Shown: piece by piece, positions 27,984 through 35,577 of the stretch
Layout of the letters: every line of letters begins with the position of its first letter
How positions within the stretch are numbered: the stretch's first letter is position 1
Translations under genes and position numbers: made by a program
Assembly: GCF_028368975.1 (NCBI RefSeq)
Contig: NZ_JAQNDM010000002.1
Location: forward strand, 5,264,425-5,328,424
Reading direction: 5' to 3'
Origin: Stigmatella ashevillena
Lineage (GTDB): Bacteria > Myxococcota > Myxococcia > Myxococcales > Myxococcaceae
DNA length: 64,000 bases
The notes under the pieces: model-generated
What the model was told of the DNA's origin: nothing
The model's database searches: none
What the model saw: the letters and a program-made list of their open reading frames with translations, nothing else

Positions 27984-29093
27984 GTGAAGGATCTGGACGA
28001 CATCCTCCGCGCTCACGCCCGCGCCCCGGGCCCGTATGTGCTGGCCACGGTGGTGGCCGTCGCGGGCTCGGCATACCGGCGGCCGGGCGCACGCATGCTG
28101 ATGGCGGAGAGTGGCTGGCTGGCCGGTGGGGTGAGCGGCGGCTGCCTGGAAGGAGACATCGTGCGCAAGGCCTTCTTCTGGACAGCCCAGGGCCCTCACC
28201 TGCTGCGCTACGACTCCACGGGCGAGGGCGACGACGAGGGCAGCCTGTCCTTCGCGCTCGGGTGCAACGGCGTGGTGGACGTCCTGCTGGAGCGCTGGGA
28301 GCCGGGACCGGAGGATGCGCTCGCCTTCGCCGCGGAGGCACGGCGGCAGGAGAAACGCGCGGCGGTGGCCACGGTGTACCGGGGGCCTGCCCACGCGGTG
28401 GGGGCGAAGCTGCTGCTGCGCGAGGATGGCGTGGAGGCCAGTCCCCTGTCCGGCCTGCTGCGCGAGGCGGTGCGCGCGGCCGCCCAGGAAGCCCTCCAAG
28501 AGGGGCGCACCTGGAGCGGCCCTTGCGGCGGTGCGGACGTGCTGGTGGAGGTGGTGGAGCCCCCCGCGCGGGTGGTGCTCTTCGGCGGCGGCTTCGACGT
28601 GGTGCCCATGGTGGCGCAAGCCGCGGGCCTGGGCTGGCATGTGACGGTGGTGGCCGACAAGCCGCTCGACACGCTGAAGCGGCGCTTTCCCCGCGCCCAC
28701 GCGGTGGTGGCCTCCAAAGCCAGCGAGGTGCTGGACAAAGTCGTCCTCACCCCGCGCACGCTGGCGGTGATGATGACCCACAGCCTGCCGCAGGACACCC
28801 ATCTGCTTCCCCAGTTGCTGTCCCGGCCCCTGCGCTACCTGGGGGTGCTGGGGCCTCGCTCCCGCATGGACCGGCTGCTCGCGGAGCTGCCCTTCAAGCC
28901 CACCCCCGCGCAGCTCGAGCCCCTGCACTCCCCCGTGGGGTTGGACCTGGGCGCGGAAGGGGCGGACGAGGTGGCCCTCTCCATCGTGGCCGAGTTGCGC
29001 GCCGTCCTCTCAGAGCGTGAGGGGGGCAAGCTGCGCGAGCGCCAGGCGCCCATTCACGCAGCGGCCCCGCCGCAAGCGCGGAGGCTCGCGTGA
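27984..29093 (+). CDS. XdhC/CoxF family protein, molybdenum cofactor insertion-type
   Basis: 369 residues. The GTG at 27984 follows GGGAGAA. The N-terminal XdhC domain contains GSAYRRPGARMLM, SGGCLEGDIVRKAF and FALGCNGVVDVLLE. The C-terminal Rossmann domain has VVLFGGGFDVVPMVAQAA, YLGVLGPRSR and SPVGLDLGAEGADEVALSI. Family members help sulfurate or insert molybdenum cofactor into xanthine-dehydrogenase-type enzymes. The downstream MobA-like gene overlaps by 4 bp (GTGA). No xanthine dehydrogenase or CO dehydrogenase subunit is present in the window, so the client enzyme is unknown. Confidence 0.9.
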   Translation: MKDLDDILRAHARAPGPYVLATVVAVAGSAYRRPGARMLMAESGWLAGGVSGGCLEGDIVRKAFFWTAQGPHLLRYDSTGEGDDEGSLSFALGCNGVVDVLLERWEPGPEDALAFAAEARRQEKRAAVATVYRGPAHAVGAKLLLREDGVEASPLSGLLREAVRAAAQEALQEGRTWSGPCGGADVLVEVVEPPARVVLFGGGFDVVPMVAQAAGLGWHVTVVADKPLDTLKRRFPRAHAVVASKASEVLDKVVLTPRTLAVMMTHSLPQDTHLLPQLLSRPLRYLGVLGPRSRMDRLLAELPFKPTPAQLEPLHSPVGLDLGAEGADEVALSIVAELRAVLSEREGGKLRERQAPIHAAAPPQARRLA

Positions 29094-29680
29094 CGGTGGG
29101 CGCGGTGGTGCTGGCCGCAGGGGGCTCCTCCCGGCTGGGACAGCCCAAGCAACTCCTCCACCATGAAGGCCGGACGCTGGTGCGGCGCACCACCGAGACC
29201 GCCCTGGCCGCGGGCCTGTCCCCCGTGGTGGTGGTGCTGGGCGCACACCGCGAGGCCGTGGCCACGGCGCTGGCCGGACTGCCGGTGAACCTCGTCCACA
29301 ACCCAGACTGGGCGGCGGGCCTGGGCGGCTCGCTGCGGGTGGGCCTGCGGGCCCTGCCCCCCGAGTCCGTGGACGCAGCCCTGGTGCTCCTGTGCGATCA
29401 GCTCCGCGTGGACGCGCCGCACCTGAGCGCCCTGGTAGACACCTTCTCGCGCACCCAGGCCCCCATCGTGGCGTCGGGTTACGCGGGGGCCCGGGGCGTG
29501 CCCGCGCTGTTCTCCCGGGCGCTCTTCGCGGAGTTGGAGGCGCTCGCACCCGAGGAAGGCGCACGGCGGGTGATTGCGCATGAGCCCTCGCGCGTGGTGG
29601 AGGTGGCGCTGGCGGGCGGCGCCGAGGACGTGGACACCGCCGCGGACCTCTCGCGCCTTACCGGAGCTCCGCGGGGGTGA
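29090..29680 (+). CDS. MobA-like NTP transferase (MocA-type molybdenum cofactor nucleotidyltransferase)
   Basis: 196 residues with the nucleotidyltransferase signature VVLAAGGSSRLGQPKQLL and the downstream metal-binding LLCDQLRVDAPHL. Relatives such as MocA cytidylate or guanylate molybdopterin. The start GTG overlaps the xdhC stop, a common arrangement for this pair. The 3' end overlaps the convergent membrane-protein gene by 23 bp. Confidence 0.87.
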   Translation: MTVGAVVLAAGGSSRLGQPKQLLHHEGRTLVRRTTETALAAGLSPVVVVLGAHREAVATALAGLPVNLVHNPDWAAGLGGSLRVGLRALPPESVDAALVLLCDQLRVDAPHLSALVDTFSRTQAPIVASGYAGARGVPALFSRALFAELEALAPEEGARRVIAHEPSRVVEVALAGGAEDVDTAADLSRLTGAPRG

Positions 29681-30170
29681 CGCCCCCTCGGTTGCCCTCC
29701 AGGTAGGCGTTGAGCGCCTGCCAGGACTGGAACGCCACGGGCTCCTGGGCGAGCGCGCTTGGGTAGGTGTCGCCCTGGTGGGTGTGGAGCCGCAGCGACC
29801 ACCGGCCTGGCAACAGGGCCACCCCTTCCACCTCGGCCAGCTCCACGCGCTGGAGCGTGACGATGTGCGAGGGGAACAGGTAGTGCAGCAACACCTCCTC
29901 CTCGTTCAGCTCCACCCGGTAGAAGCCGCTCAGCAGCGTGGCGTACACCGTGCCAAACAGGAGCGAGAACAGCAGCAGGCTGGCCACCGTCGCCACCGAG
30001 CCACGCACCAGGGGCTCCTCGCGAAACACGGCCCGGCTGCCCGAGGCGCGCACCAACACCGCATAGAGGCCCGCCGCGAGCCCCAACGACAGGACGAGGA
30101 AGACCACACAGGCCACCCTCGCCCCTGATGCACTGACCAACTCGTACACCGCCGTTGCTCCTGACCGCAT
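29658..30170 (-). CDS. Two-helix membrane protein of unknown function
   Basis: 170 residues from the ATG at 30170, which follows GGAG by 8 nt; the frame extends to 30230 without a better start. Two membrane helices lie near the N-terminus (VACVVFLVLSLGLAAGLYAVLV and ATVASLLLFSLLFGTVYATLL). A beta-rich soluble domain of about 90 residues follows (FYRVELNEEEVLLHYLFP, ALLPGRWSLRLHTH), reminiscent of PH-like bPH domains. No function is known. Confidence 0.68.
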   Translation of the reverse strand: MRSGATAVYELVSASGARVACVVFLVLSLGLAAGLYAVLVRASGSRAVFREEPLVRGSVATVASLLLFSLLFGTVYATLLSGFYRVELNEEEVLLHYLFPSHIVTLQRVELAEVEGVALLPGRWSLRLHTHQGDTYPSALAQEPVAFQSWQALNAYLEGNRGGVTPAELR

Positions 30171-30291
30171 GTCGCACGCTCCGCGCCCAAGGACGCACGG
30201 GTGCCCCCGCGCTGACGGGGGGCTGCACAATACCCCCCCCCTCTGACGCCCCTTCTCGTTAGAGAGTTAATCCTCGCGGCGCGTTCCGGCT

Positions 30292-30813
30292 TCAGTTCAC
30301 GTAGCTCGGCAGCATGGGCAGCCCGTGGAAGAAGCGGCGCCCGCTCTCGAATTGCCGGGTGAACGTGGTGCGATCATGCAGGAACACCTCCGCCATCATC
30401 TCCTCGCCCGCATCCCGGAAAAAGGCCGCGCGGGCCGCGTCACAGGCCGTTTCGTACTCGAGAACCAGTGCCTCCCACTCTTCCGGGATTTCGTCCGGAG
30501 CCCAGAACTCGTCCTCCCTCAGCCCCGAGTCGCGCTCCAGCGCCTCCAGTTCGCCGCTCAGCGCGCGCACACGGGCATCCGCGGCGAGCGCCTCGTCCGC
30601 CATGGCCAGCAGGATGTGGGCGACCAGGAAGAACCCCGCGTCGGCCGGCACTGTGCCCGTGTCCCTCGCCTCCCGGAACGCCACCAGCAACTGAGCGTCC
30701 AGCCCGGCATCGTCCAGGTCCTCGGCCAGGTGGCGCGTGAGCTGCCGCAGCTCATCCTCGACTTCGCTGGGTGTTTCCGGCGGGTGAGGTTTTCCCCACG
30801 GTGTCTTCTTCAT
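30292..30813 (-). CDS. Cytoplasmic helical protein of unknown function
   Basis: 173 residues from the ATG at 30813, preceded by CTGGAGAAACC; an in-frame GTG at 30837 is weaker. The protein is acidic and mainly helical (EDELRQLTRHLAEDLDDAGL, EALVLEYETACDAARAAFF), with no signal peptide or membrane segment. I do not recognise the family. It stands alone between short intergenic regions. Confidence 0.65.
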   Translation of the reverse strand: MKKTPWGKPHPPETPSEVEDELRQLTRHLAEDLDDAGLDAQLLVAFREARDTGTVPADAGFFLVAHILLAMADEALAADARVRALSGELEALERDSGLREDEFWAPDEIPEEWEALVLEYETACDAARAAFFRDAGEEMMAEVFLHDRTTFTRQFESGRRFFHGLPMLPSYVN

Positions 30814-31235
30814 GGTTTCTCCAGGCCGATTGCCCACAGCATCTCACGGGGCTCCGACGTTTCCGGCCCACGGAGGGACTCCCAAAGAGGCGCCCCAAAC
30901 GGCTCCCAGAGAAGAGACACTGGAAGGAGGCCATTGGGTTCAACACCCGCTGTACGTGAACCGCCCACGGGACATTGCATTCCGGGGCCGGGGGCACGCC
31001 TACAGCGGAGTCTCCCGAGCGGTGAGGCCCAGCGGCCAATGACAATTCAACACAACGTGCCACCGCACGGACGAGATCTGCATTTCCACCCCCCACGTAC
31101 CTGCGAGCCAAGATTCCGTCTGTGAATCTGGCCCTGACCAGCGAAGCCCCAGCGTGAGGCAGGAATGCCACGGACTCCATGGGCCCAACGGGGGTCTGTC
31201 TCTCCCCAAACGCTTCCTTCGAGAGGAAAGAACAC
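30814..31235. other. Intergenic region without a supported gene
   Basis: 422 bp between divergent genes (30292-30813 minus, 31236 onward plus). Open frames here are shadows with low-complexity translations. The only signal is the ribosome-binding site GAGAGGAAAG at 31221-31230 before the collar-domain gene. Promoters for both genes should lie here, but I cannot assign them. Confidence 0.5.
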
Positions 31236-31769
31236 ATGTCCGAGCCCATCCTCGGCGAAATCCGGATGTTCGCAGGCAGCTCCGCCCCCAAGGGGTGGGC
31301 GTTGTGCAATGGGCAGTTGCTGCCCATTTCCCTGCACCCCTCACTCTTCTCGCTCCTGGGGACGAGTTACGGCGGCGACGGGCGGGACACGTTCGCGCTG
31401 CCGGACCTACGGGGCCGCCTGCCCATGCACTGGGGGACGGGCCCTGGCCTCTCCCCCCGCACGGTGGGTGCGCGCGGGGGCACGGAGGCCGTGACGTTGA
31501 CCTCCAGCCAGATGCCCTCCCATGCGCACAAGCTCTCCGCCTTCGCGGGCGAGGGGGATGCCAGCGTGCCCGAGGGCTGCGTCCCCGCGGTGCTCGTGAA
31601 CGCCTCCAGCCACCAGCCGGCGAACCTCTACAGCGGGGTACCCAACACCAGCATGAGCCCCAAGGCCATCGGCGTCGCGGGGGGAGGCCAGCCCCATGAC
31701 AACCTGCCGCCCTTTCAGTGCGTGAGCTTCATCATCGCCATCCAGGGCATGTTCCTGTCGAACGGCTGA
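31236..31769 (+). CDS. Phage tail collar domain protein (microcystin-dependent protein-like)
   Basis: 177 residues from the ATG at 31236, directly behind GAGAGGAAAG. The N-terminus IRMFAGSSAPKGWALCNGQLLP and FALPDLRGRLPMHWG are the hallmarks of the tail-collar family. ALPDLRGR and the C-terminal LPPFQCVSFIIAIQG are conserved in MdpB-like bacterial homologues. No phage genes surround it, so it is probably a domesticated single-copy bacterial protein rather than a prophage remnant. Its function is unknown. A strong hairpin follows at 31796. Confidence 0.85.
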   Translation: MSEPILGEIRMFAGSSAPKGWALCNGQLLPISLHPSLFSLLGTSYGGDGRDTFALPDLRGRLPMHWGTGPGLSPRTVGARGGTEAVTLTSSQMPSHAHKLSAFAGEGDASVPEGCVPAVLVNASSHQPANLYSGVPNTSMSPKAIGVAGGGQPHDNLPPFQCVSFIIAIQGMFLSNG

Positions 31770-32205
31770 CGGGCGCACGGCTTCCCAAAAAGAACGGGCC
31801 CCCGGATCACTCCCTCTCTAGTGATCCGGAGGCCCATCTCCCCAGGCTCAGAAGCGCTGACAGCCCAGGGAGGGGGACAACAGGCTCATCCCCTTCCGCG
31901 CGCCCGGGGCCGGACAGCGGCCACCCATGGCGGGGAAGACAGGAAAATGGTGGCGGTGTTCACGGCGGACCGCGTCAAGGCCCTGGGGCCTGACGGGAAA
32001 GCCTCGGCATGCTTTCCCAGCGGTGTGAACTCCTTCATGACGCATCCCTCACGGCACCCACCGGAACGGGGGCGTTCCGGCACCTTGCGGCGTCTGTGCC
32101 CCTTCATTGTCGGGAACCGGGCAGCTTGGATCCCTGTGAATTTAATTTTTCTGTTTTCAGCCTTTCTCGCGAACGAAGACTCCCGGGAGCCCCATACGCG
32201 GGGCG
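31770..32205. other. Intergenic region with one hairpin and no supported gene
   Basis: 436 bp. It contains the long hairpin at 31796-31835 and an AT-rich stretch around 32139-32160 (TTTAATTTTTCTGTTTT) that may belong to the promoter of the permease gene. Frames on either strand give no recognisable protein. Confidence 0.5.
31796..31835. terminator. Long GC-rich hairpin after the collar-domain gene
   Basis: Positions 31796-31811 pair with 31820-31835: 15 of 16 base pairs match around an 8-nt loop (CCCTCTCT). It lies 26 bp after the collar-gene stop. There is no T-run, so it is a terminator or RNA-stabilising hairpin. Confidence 0.7.
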
Positions 32206-33321
32206 GTGCTCCAGCGGCAAAGCGAGGCGACGGTGGCAGAGGGCGGGCCGACAGGTTGGCAGAAATCCCAGGTGACGCTCCGGACAACATTCACCGTGGG
32301 CTTCTCCGTGCTGGCGATGGTGGTACTCGCAGTCCTGGTGATGAAGACGCGGGTGGCGCTGACGCTCACGGGCATTGCCACACTCCTGGCCCTGGCGCTG
32401 GAACACGGCGTGTCCCTGCTGGAGCGCAAGGGGCTGCGGCGCGGGCTCGCCATCGCCGGGGTGATGGTCTCGGTCCTGGCCTTCGTGGGGTGCTTGGGGA
32501 TGCTGCTGGTCCCAGCGGCGATGACCCAGGGGGAGGCCCTGCTGACCCAGCTGCCCGCGTTGATGGAGGAGGTGCGCTCCTTCCGGCTGTTCCGGATGCT
32601 GAGCAAGCACTTCGGCGCGCTGATGCAGTTTGGAGGCAATGTGGCCGCGTCGGGCGCCGTGGCCGCGCCTCCCGCCGGGACGCTGTCGCTCACCCCGTTG
32701 CTGGAGGCCATTGGCGGGGCGGTGAGTGTGATGGGCGGCGTGGTCACCATCTTCTTCCTGGTGGTGTTCATGCTGGCGTTCGGCAAGGGGATGCCGCGCT
32801 GGCTCGTGGAGCAGCTGCCCGTGGCGCACCGCCAGCGCTACGAGCGGGTCATGCTCAAGGTGTACCAAGCCACGGGCGGCTACCTGTCGGGGCTGTCGCT
32901 CATCTGTACGATCAACGCCACGCTCACCACCACGGTGCTGGCGGTGCTGGGGCTGCCCTTCTTCCTGCCGCTGGGCATCGTCAGTGGCTTCTCCAGCATG
33001 GTGCCCTACGCGGGGCCGGTGGTGGCGGGCGGCTTCATCACGCTGCTGACCTGGGTGACGGGCGGGTGGTTCAAGGGGATGGTGGTGCTCATCTACTTCC
33101 TCATCTATGGCCAGTTGGAAGGCAACGTGCTGGCGCCGCTGGTGTTCCGGCGCACGGTGCACGTCAACCCGCTGCTCACGTTGCTGGCGGTGCTGTTCTG
33201 TGTCGAGCTGGCCGGCATCATTGGCGCGATGGTGGCGGTCCCGGTCGTGGCCACCGTGCAGATCATCGTCCGGGAGTTGCTCCAACTGCGCCAGGAGCGC
33301 AACACGAGCCCCCTGGTCTGA
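32206..33321 (+). CDS. AI-2E family transporter (PerM-type permease)
   Basis: 371 residues with about eight membrane segments. The N-terminal pair VLAMVVLAVLVMKT and GIATLLALALEHGVSLLE and the C-terminal FFLPLGIVSGFSSMVPYAGPVVAGG, GQLEGNVLAPLVF, and VNPLLTLLAVLFCVELAGIIGAMVAVPVVA blocks are the family signature. Known members export AI-2 or act as Na+/H+ antiporters; the substrate here is unknown. A second GTG at 32233 with GAGG upstream is an equally good start. Downstream lie a 7-bp tandem repeat and a DedA gene. Confidence 0.88.
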   Translation: MLQRQSEATVAEGGPTGWQKSQVTLRTTFTVGFSVLAMVVLAVLVMKTRVALTLTGIATLLALALEHGVSLLERKGLRRGLAIAGVMVSVLAFVGCLGMLLVPAAMTQGEALLTQLPALMEEVRSFRLFRMLSKHFGALMQFGGNVAASGAVAAPPAGTLSLTPLLEAIGGAVSVMGGVVTIFFLVVFMLAFGKGMPRWLVEQLPVAHRQRYERVMLKVYQATGGYLSGLSLICTINATLTTTVLAVLGLPFFLPLGIVSGFSSMVPYAGPVVAGGFITLLTWVTGGWFKGMVVLIYFLIYGQLEGNVLAPLVFRRTVHVNPLLTLLAVLFCVELAGIIGAMVAVPVVATVQIIVRELLQLRQERNTSPLV

Positions 33322-33322
33322 C

Positions 33323-33357
33323 TGACGTCTGACGTCTGGCGTCTGACGTCTGACGGC
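33323..33357 (+). repeat. Five tandem copies of a 7-bp unit
   Basis: The unit TGACGTC is repeated five times in register (copies at 33323, 33330, 33337, 33344 and 33351; copies 3 and 5 each carry one change). It starts just after the permease stop codon and ends 18 bp before the DedA start. Each unit contains the palindrome GACGTC. Confidence 0.85.
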
Positions 33358-33375
33358 GGCGGTGCGAGGAGCCCC

Positions 33376-33978
33376 ATGGATCACGGATTGCCCAGCCTTC
33401 TGCTCACCCACGGCTCGTATGCGCTGCTATTCGTGCTGTTGATGGCCGGAGGGGTGGGGCTGCCGCTCCCAGAAGACATCGTGCTCCTGACGGGCGGAGC
33501 CCTGGCGCACCTGGGCGTGGTGAAGTTGCCGGTGGTCATCGGGGTGTGCTTCGCCGGGGTGCTCAGTGGGGATCTGCTGCTGTTCCACACGGCCCGGAAG
33601 CTGGGGCCCGGCATCTACGAGAAGCGCTGGATGAAGGCGCTGCTCACGCCCGAGCGCCGCGCCCGCATCGCCGCGCTCTACACGCGCTTCGGCGGTCGGG
33701 TCATTTTCCTGGGCCGGTACATGTTCGTGCTGCGGGTGCCCATCTTCGCGATGGCGGCGGTGCAAGGGGTGAAGGCGCGCACGTTCCTGCTCTGGGATGC
33801 GCTGGCCCTGAGCCTCAGCGCGCCGCTGCTGGTGGGCCTCGGCTACCTCTTTTCCCACAGCATCGACCGCGTGGCCGCGGGGTTGGGACACGCCGAGCAC
33901 ATGCTGGCCATCGCGGTCGTGGGCCTCCTTGCGGGCGTCATCCTCGTGCGCACGCTGCGGGCCCGCCGCGCGGGCTGA
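33376..33978 (+). CDS. DedA family membrane protein
   Basis: 200 residues with the DedA/SNARE-associated core: GVGLPLPEDIVLLTGGALA, FAGVLSGDLLLFHTARKLG and RVIFLGRYMFVLRVPIFAMAA followed by a glycine-rich membrane end. DedA proteins are lipid flippases or proton-dependent transporters in the inner membrane. The ATG follows GAGGAG. It may be co-transcribed with the AI-2E permease, being 54 bp downstream across the 7-bp repeat. Confidence 0.88.
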   Translation: MDHGLPSLLLTHGSYALLFVLLMAGGVGLPLPEDIVLLTGGALAHLGVVKLPVVIGVCFAGVLSGDLLLFHTARKLGPGIYEKRWMKALLTPERRARIAALYTRFGGRVIFLGRYMFVLRVPIFAMAAVQGVKARTFLLWDALALSLSAPLLVGLGYLFSHSIDRVAAGLGHAEHMLAIAVVGLLAGVILVRTLRARRAG

Positions 33979-34247
33979 GCCTCCTTGCATGCTCCGTAAG
34001 ACCGGGAGCTCCTGCTTGTTCACCCTGAGTGAATAACCTTGACCCTGAGTCACCCACCGAGAGGCCTCGGGAGGAAGCCCTGGCAAGGGGGCTCGCACCG
34101 ACAGATCACAAGGATGGCCCCAAGGCTCAGTCTCAAGGTCAGGCAAGACGGGGGGGCGGCACCGGCCCAGGCAACTCACGCCTCCCCCTACCGATAATCC
34201 AATGCTCGGGGGCCGCGAGGCCCCTCCCTGTCTCCAGAGACCCCGTC

Positions 34248-35081
34248 ATGACCATCCAGCGCACCTCTGCCTCCACCGCCCAGCGGGCCGTTGCCTCCAC
34301 CACCGCAGCCTCCGTGTCCGCCCCCCCGGCGGGCCTGAGCAAGGGAGACACCGGGCCCAACGTCAAAAAGCTCCAGGATGCGCTGGTGAAGACCGGCTAC
34401 ATGACCCGGGCCCAGGTCAACACGGGCTACGGCACCTTCGGTCCCAAGACGGAGGCGGCGGTCAAGAAGTTCCAGGCCGACAAGAAGCTGCCCACCACGG
34501 GCTACTATGGAGACCTCACCCACGCCGCCCTGAAGAAGGCGCTCGCGGGAGGGGTGGAGGGCCCCACCAAGCCCACGCCCACCAAGCCGGGCACCTTCGC
34601 CAAGCCGCCCGTCACCAGCGCGCCTTCCCCCAACTTCAATGAGCGGGGCGGCAAGGACATCGACACCATCGTTCTGCACCACACCGCCTCCAACAACGGC
34701 GCGGGCGATCTGGCGCACATGCGCAACCCCGCCAGCGAGGTGTCGGCGCACTACATGGTCGACCGCGACGGAAAGATTTATCAGCTGGTCAATGACAGCA
34801 AGCGCGCCTGGCACGCGGGCAAGAGCGAGCTGCACGGCGTACCCACGGACGTGAATAGCCGCTCCATCGGCATCGAGATCGTCAACGACGGCAGCGGCAA
34901 GACGGCCTTCACCGAGGCCCAGTACAAGTCGCTCACCCAGCTCGTCGGCTACCTCAAGCAGGAGCACGGTGTGCCGATGAACAACATCGTCGGCCATAAG
35001 GACGTGGCCGTTCCCAAGGGTCGCAAGAACGACCCGGCCTCCAACTTCGACTGGAACCGGGTACGCGCGGGCATCTCCTGA
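34248..35081 (+). CDS. N-acetylmuramoyl-L-alanine amidase with peptidoglycan-binding domain
   Basis: 277 residues. A PG_binding_1 domain covers about 29-100 (LSKGDTGPNVKKLQDALVKTG). The linker is Pro/Thr-rich (KPTPTKPGTF), and the Amidase_2 catalytic domain covers about 130-277. The zinc ligands of the T7-lysozyme/AmpD fold are visible in DTIVLHHTAS and VGHKDVAVPKGRKNDP. It cleaves the bond between muramic acid and the stem peptide. There is no classical signal peptide, so export would need another route or occur by lysis. The ATG at 34248 is preferred because the upstream frame extension is low complexity. Confidence 0.88.
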   Translation: MTIQRTSASTAQRAVASTTAASVSAPPAGLSKGDTGPNVKKLQDALVKTGYMTRAQVNTGYGTFGPKTEAAVKKFQADKKLPTTGYYGDLTHAALKKALAGGVEGPTKPTPTKPGTFAKPPVTSAPSPNFNERGGKDIDTIVLHHTASNNGAGDLAHMRNPASEVSAHYMVDRDGKIYQLVNDSKRAWHAGKSELHGVPTDVNSRSIGIEIVNDGSGKTAFTEAQYKSLTQLVGYLKQEHGVPMNNIVGHKDVAVPKGRKNDPASNFDWNRVRAGIS

Positions 35082-35128
35082 GCCTGCCGGGTTTGCACGG
35101 ATGAGCGGAGGAGGCTAAATACCCCTCC

Positions 35129-35458
35129 GTGCTCCGTGTGTTGCTCATTGCCGCCGTCATCGCGGGACTGGTCCCCTTCCTGGGGGAGGCCCTCGAGATG
35201 GTGGTGCATTACGCATCCACCGGGCACGTGGCTCACTTCGAGCCTGGCGAGACGGACCTGGATGCGGAGGGCAAGGAGCACGGCTGCGGCCCCATCGCCC
35301 ACCACTGCGGCTGCTGCGTGAGCCAGTGGGTGATGCTCCCCTCGGTGTCAGGCTGGGTCCCCGGCCCCCAGGAACCTGAAGCGCCCTTCCTGGCGCCCGG
35401 GCAGCGCCTCACGCCCGGGGTGCTCCGGCGCCTCTTGCGTCCCCCCATCGCGGCCTGA
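35129..35458 (+). CDS. Small exported His/Cys-rich protein leading the metal-efflux operon
   Basis: 109 residues from GTG. A signal peptide (LLIAAVIAGLVPFLGEALE) is followed by HYASTGHVAHFEPGE and the cluster HGCGPIAHHCGCC, which could bind a soft or borderline metal. It lies 119 bp before the tolC-type gene of a CzcCBA efflux set, with a hairpin between them. A metal-sensing or metal-delivery role is therefore inferred. No named family is recognised. Confidence 0.65.
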   Translation: MLRVLLIAAVIAGLVPFLGEALEMVVHYASTGHVAHFEPGETDLDAEGKEHGCGPIAHHCGCCVSQWVMLPSVSGWVPGPQEPEAPFLAPGQRLTPGVLRRLLRPPIAA

Positions 35459-35476
35459 GTTTGGCGTTCGTCTGAC

Positions 35477-35507
35477 GGCTCTCGGGGCTTTCTGGCCCCT
35501 GGGAGCC
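35477..35507 (+). terminator. Hairpin between the His/Cys-rich gene and the efflux genes
   Basis: Positions 35477-35487 pair with 35497-35507 (11 pairs, two of them G-T) around a 9-nt loop. It may partly terminate or attenuate transcription into the efflux genes. Confidence 0.45.
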
Positions 35508-35577
35508 GCCCGTCCGTTTCCAAACCTCTGCCGCGCGTCCGCTGCCCTTGCCGGCCGCCTCGCGCCGTGGCCCGTTC

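Noticed and set aside
31236-31769. Prophage, suggested by the tail-collar protein
   Set aside because: No capsid, terminase, integrase or other tail genes are nearby. Collar-domain genes are common as bacterial single genes.
31886-32290. Possible small minus-strand gene in the gap before the AI-2E permease
   Set aside because: No convincing ribosome-binding site or recognisable sequence, and it overlaps the start of the permease gene.
33323-33357. CRISPR-like repeat array
   Set aside because: Units are only 7 bp with no spacers and no cas genes in the window.
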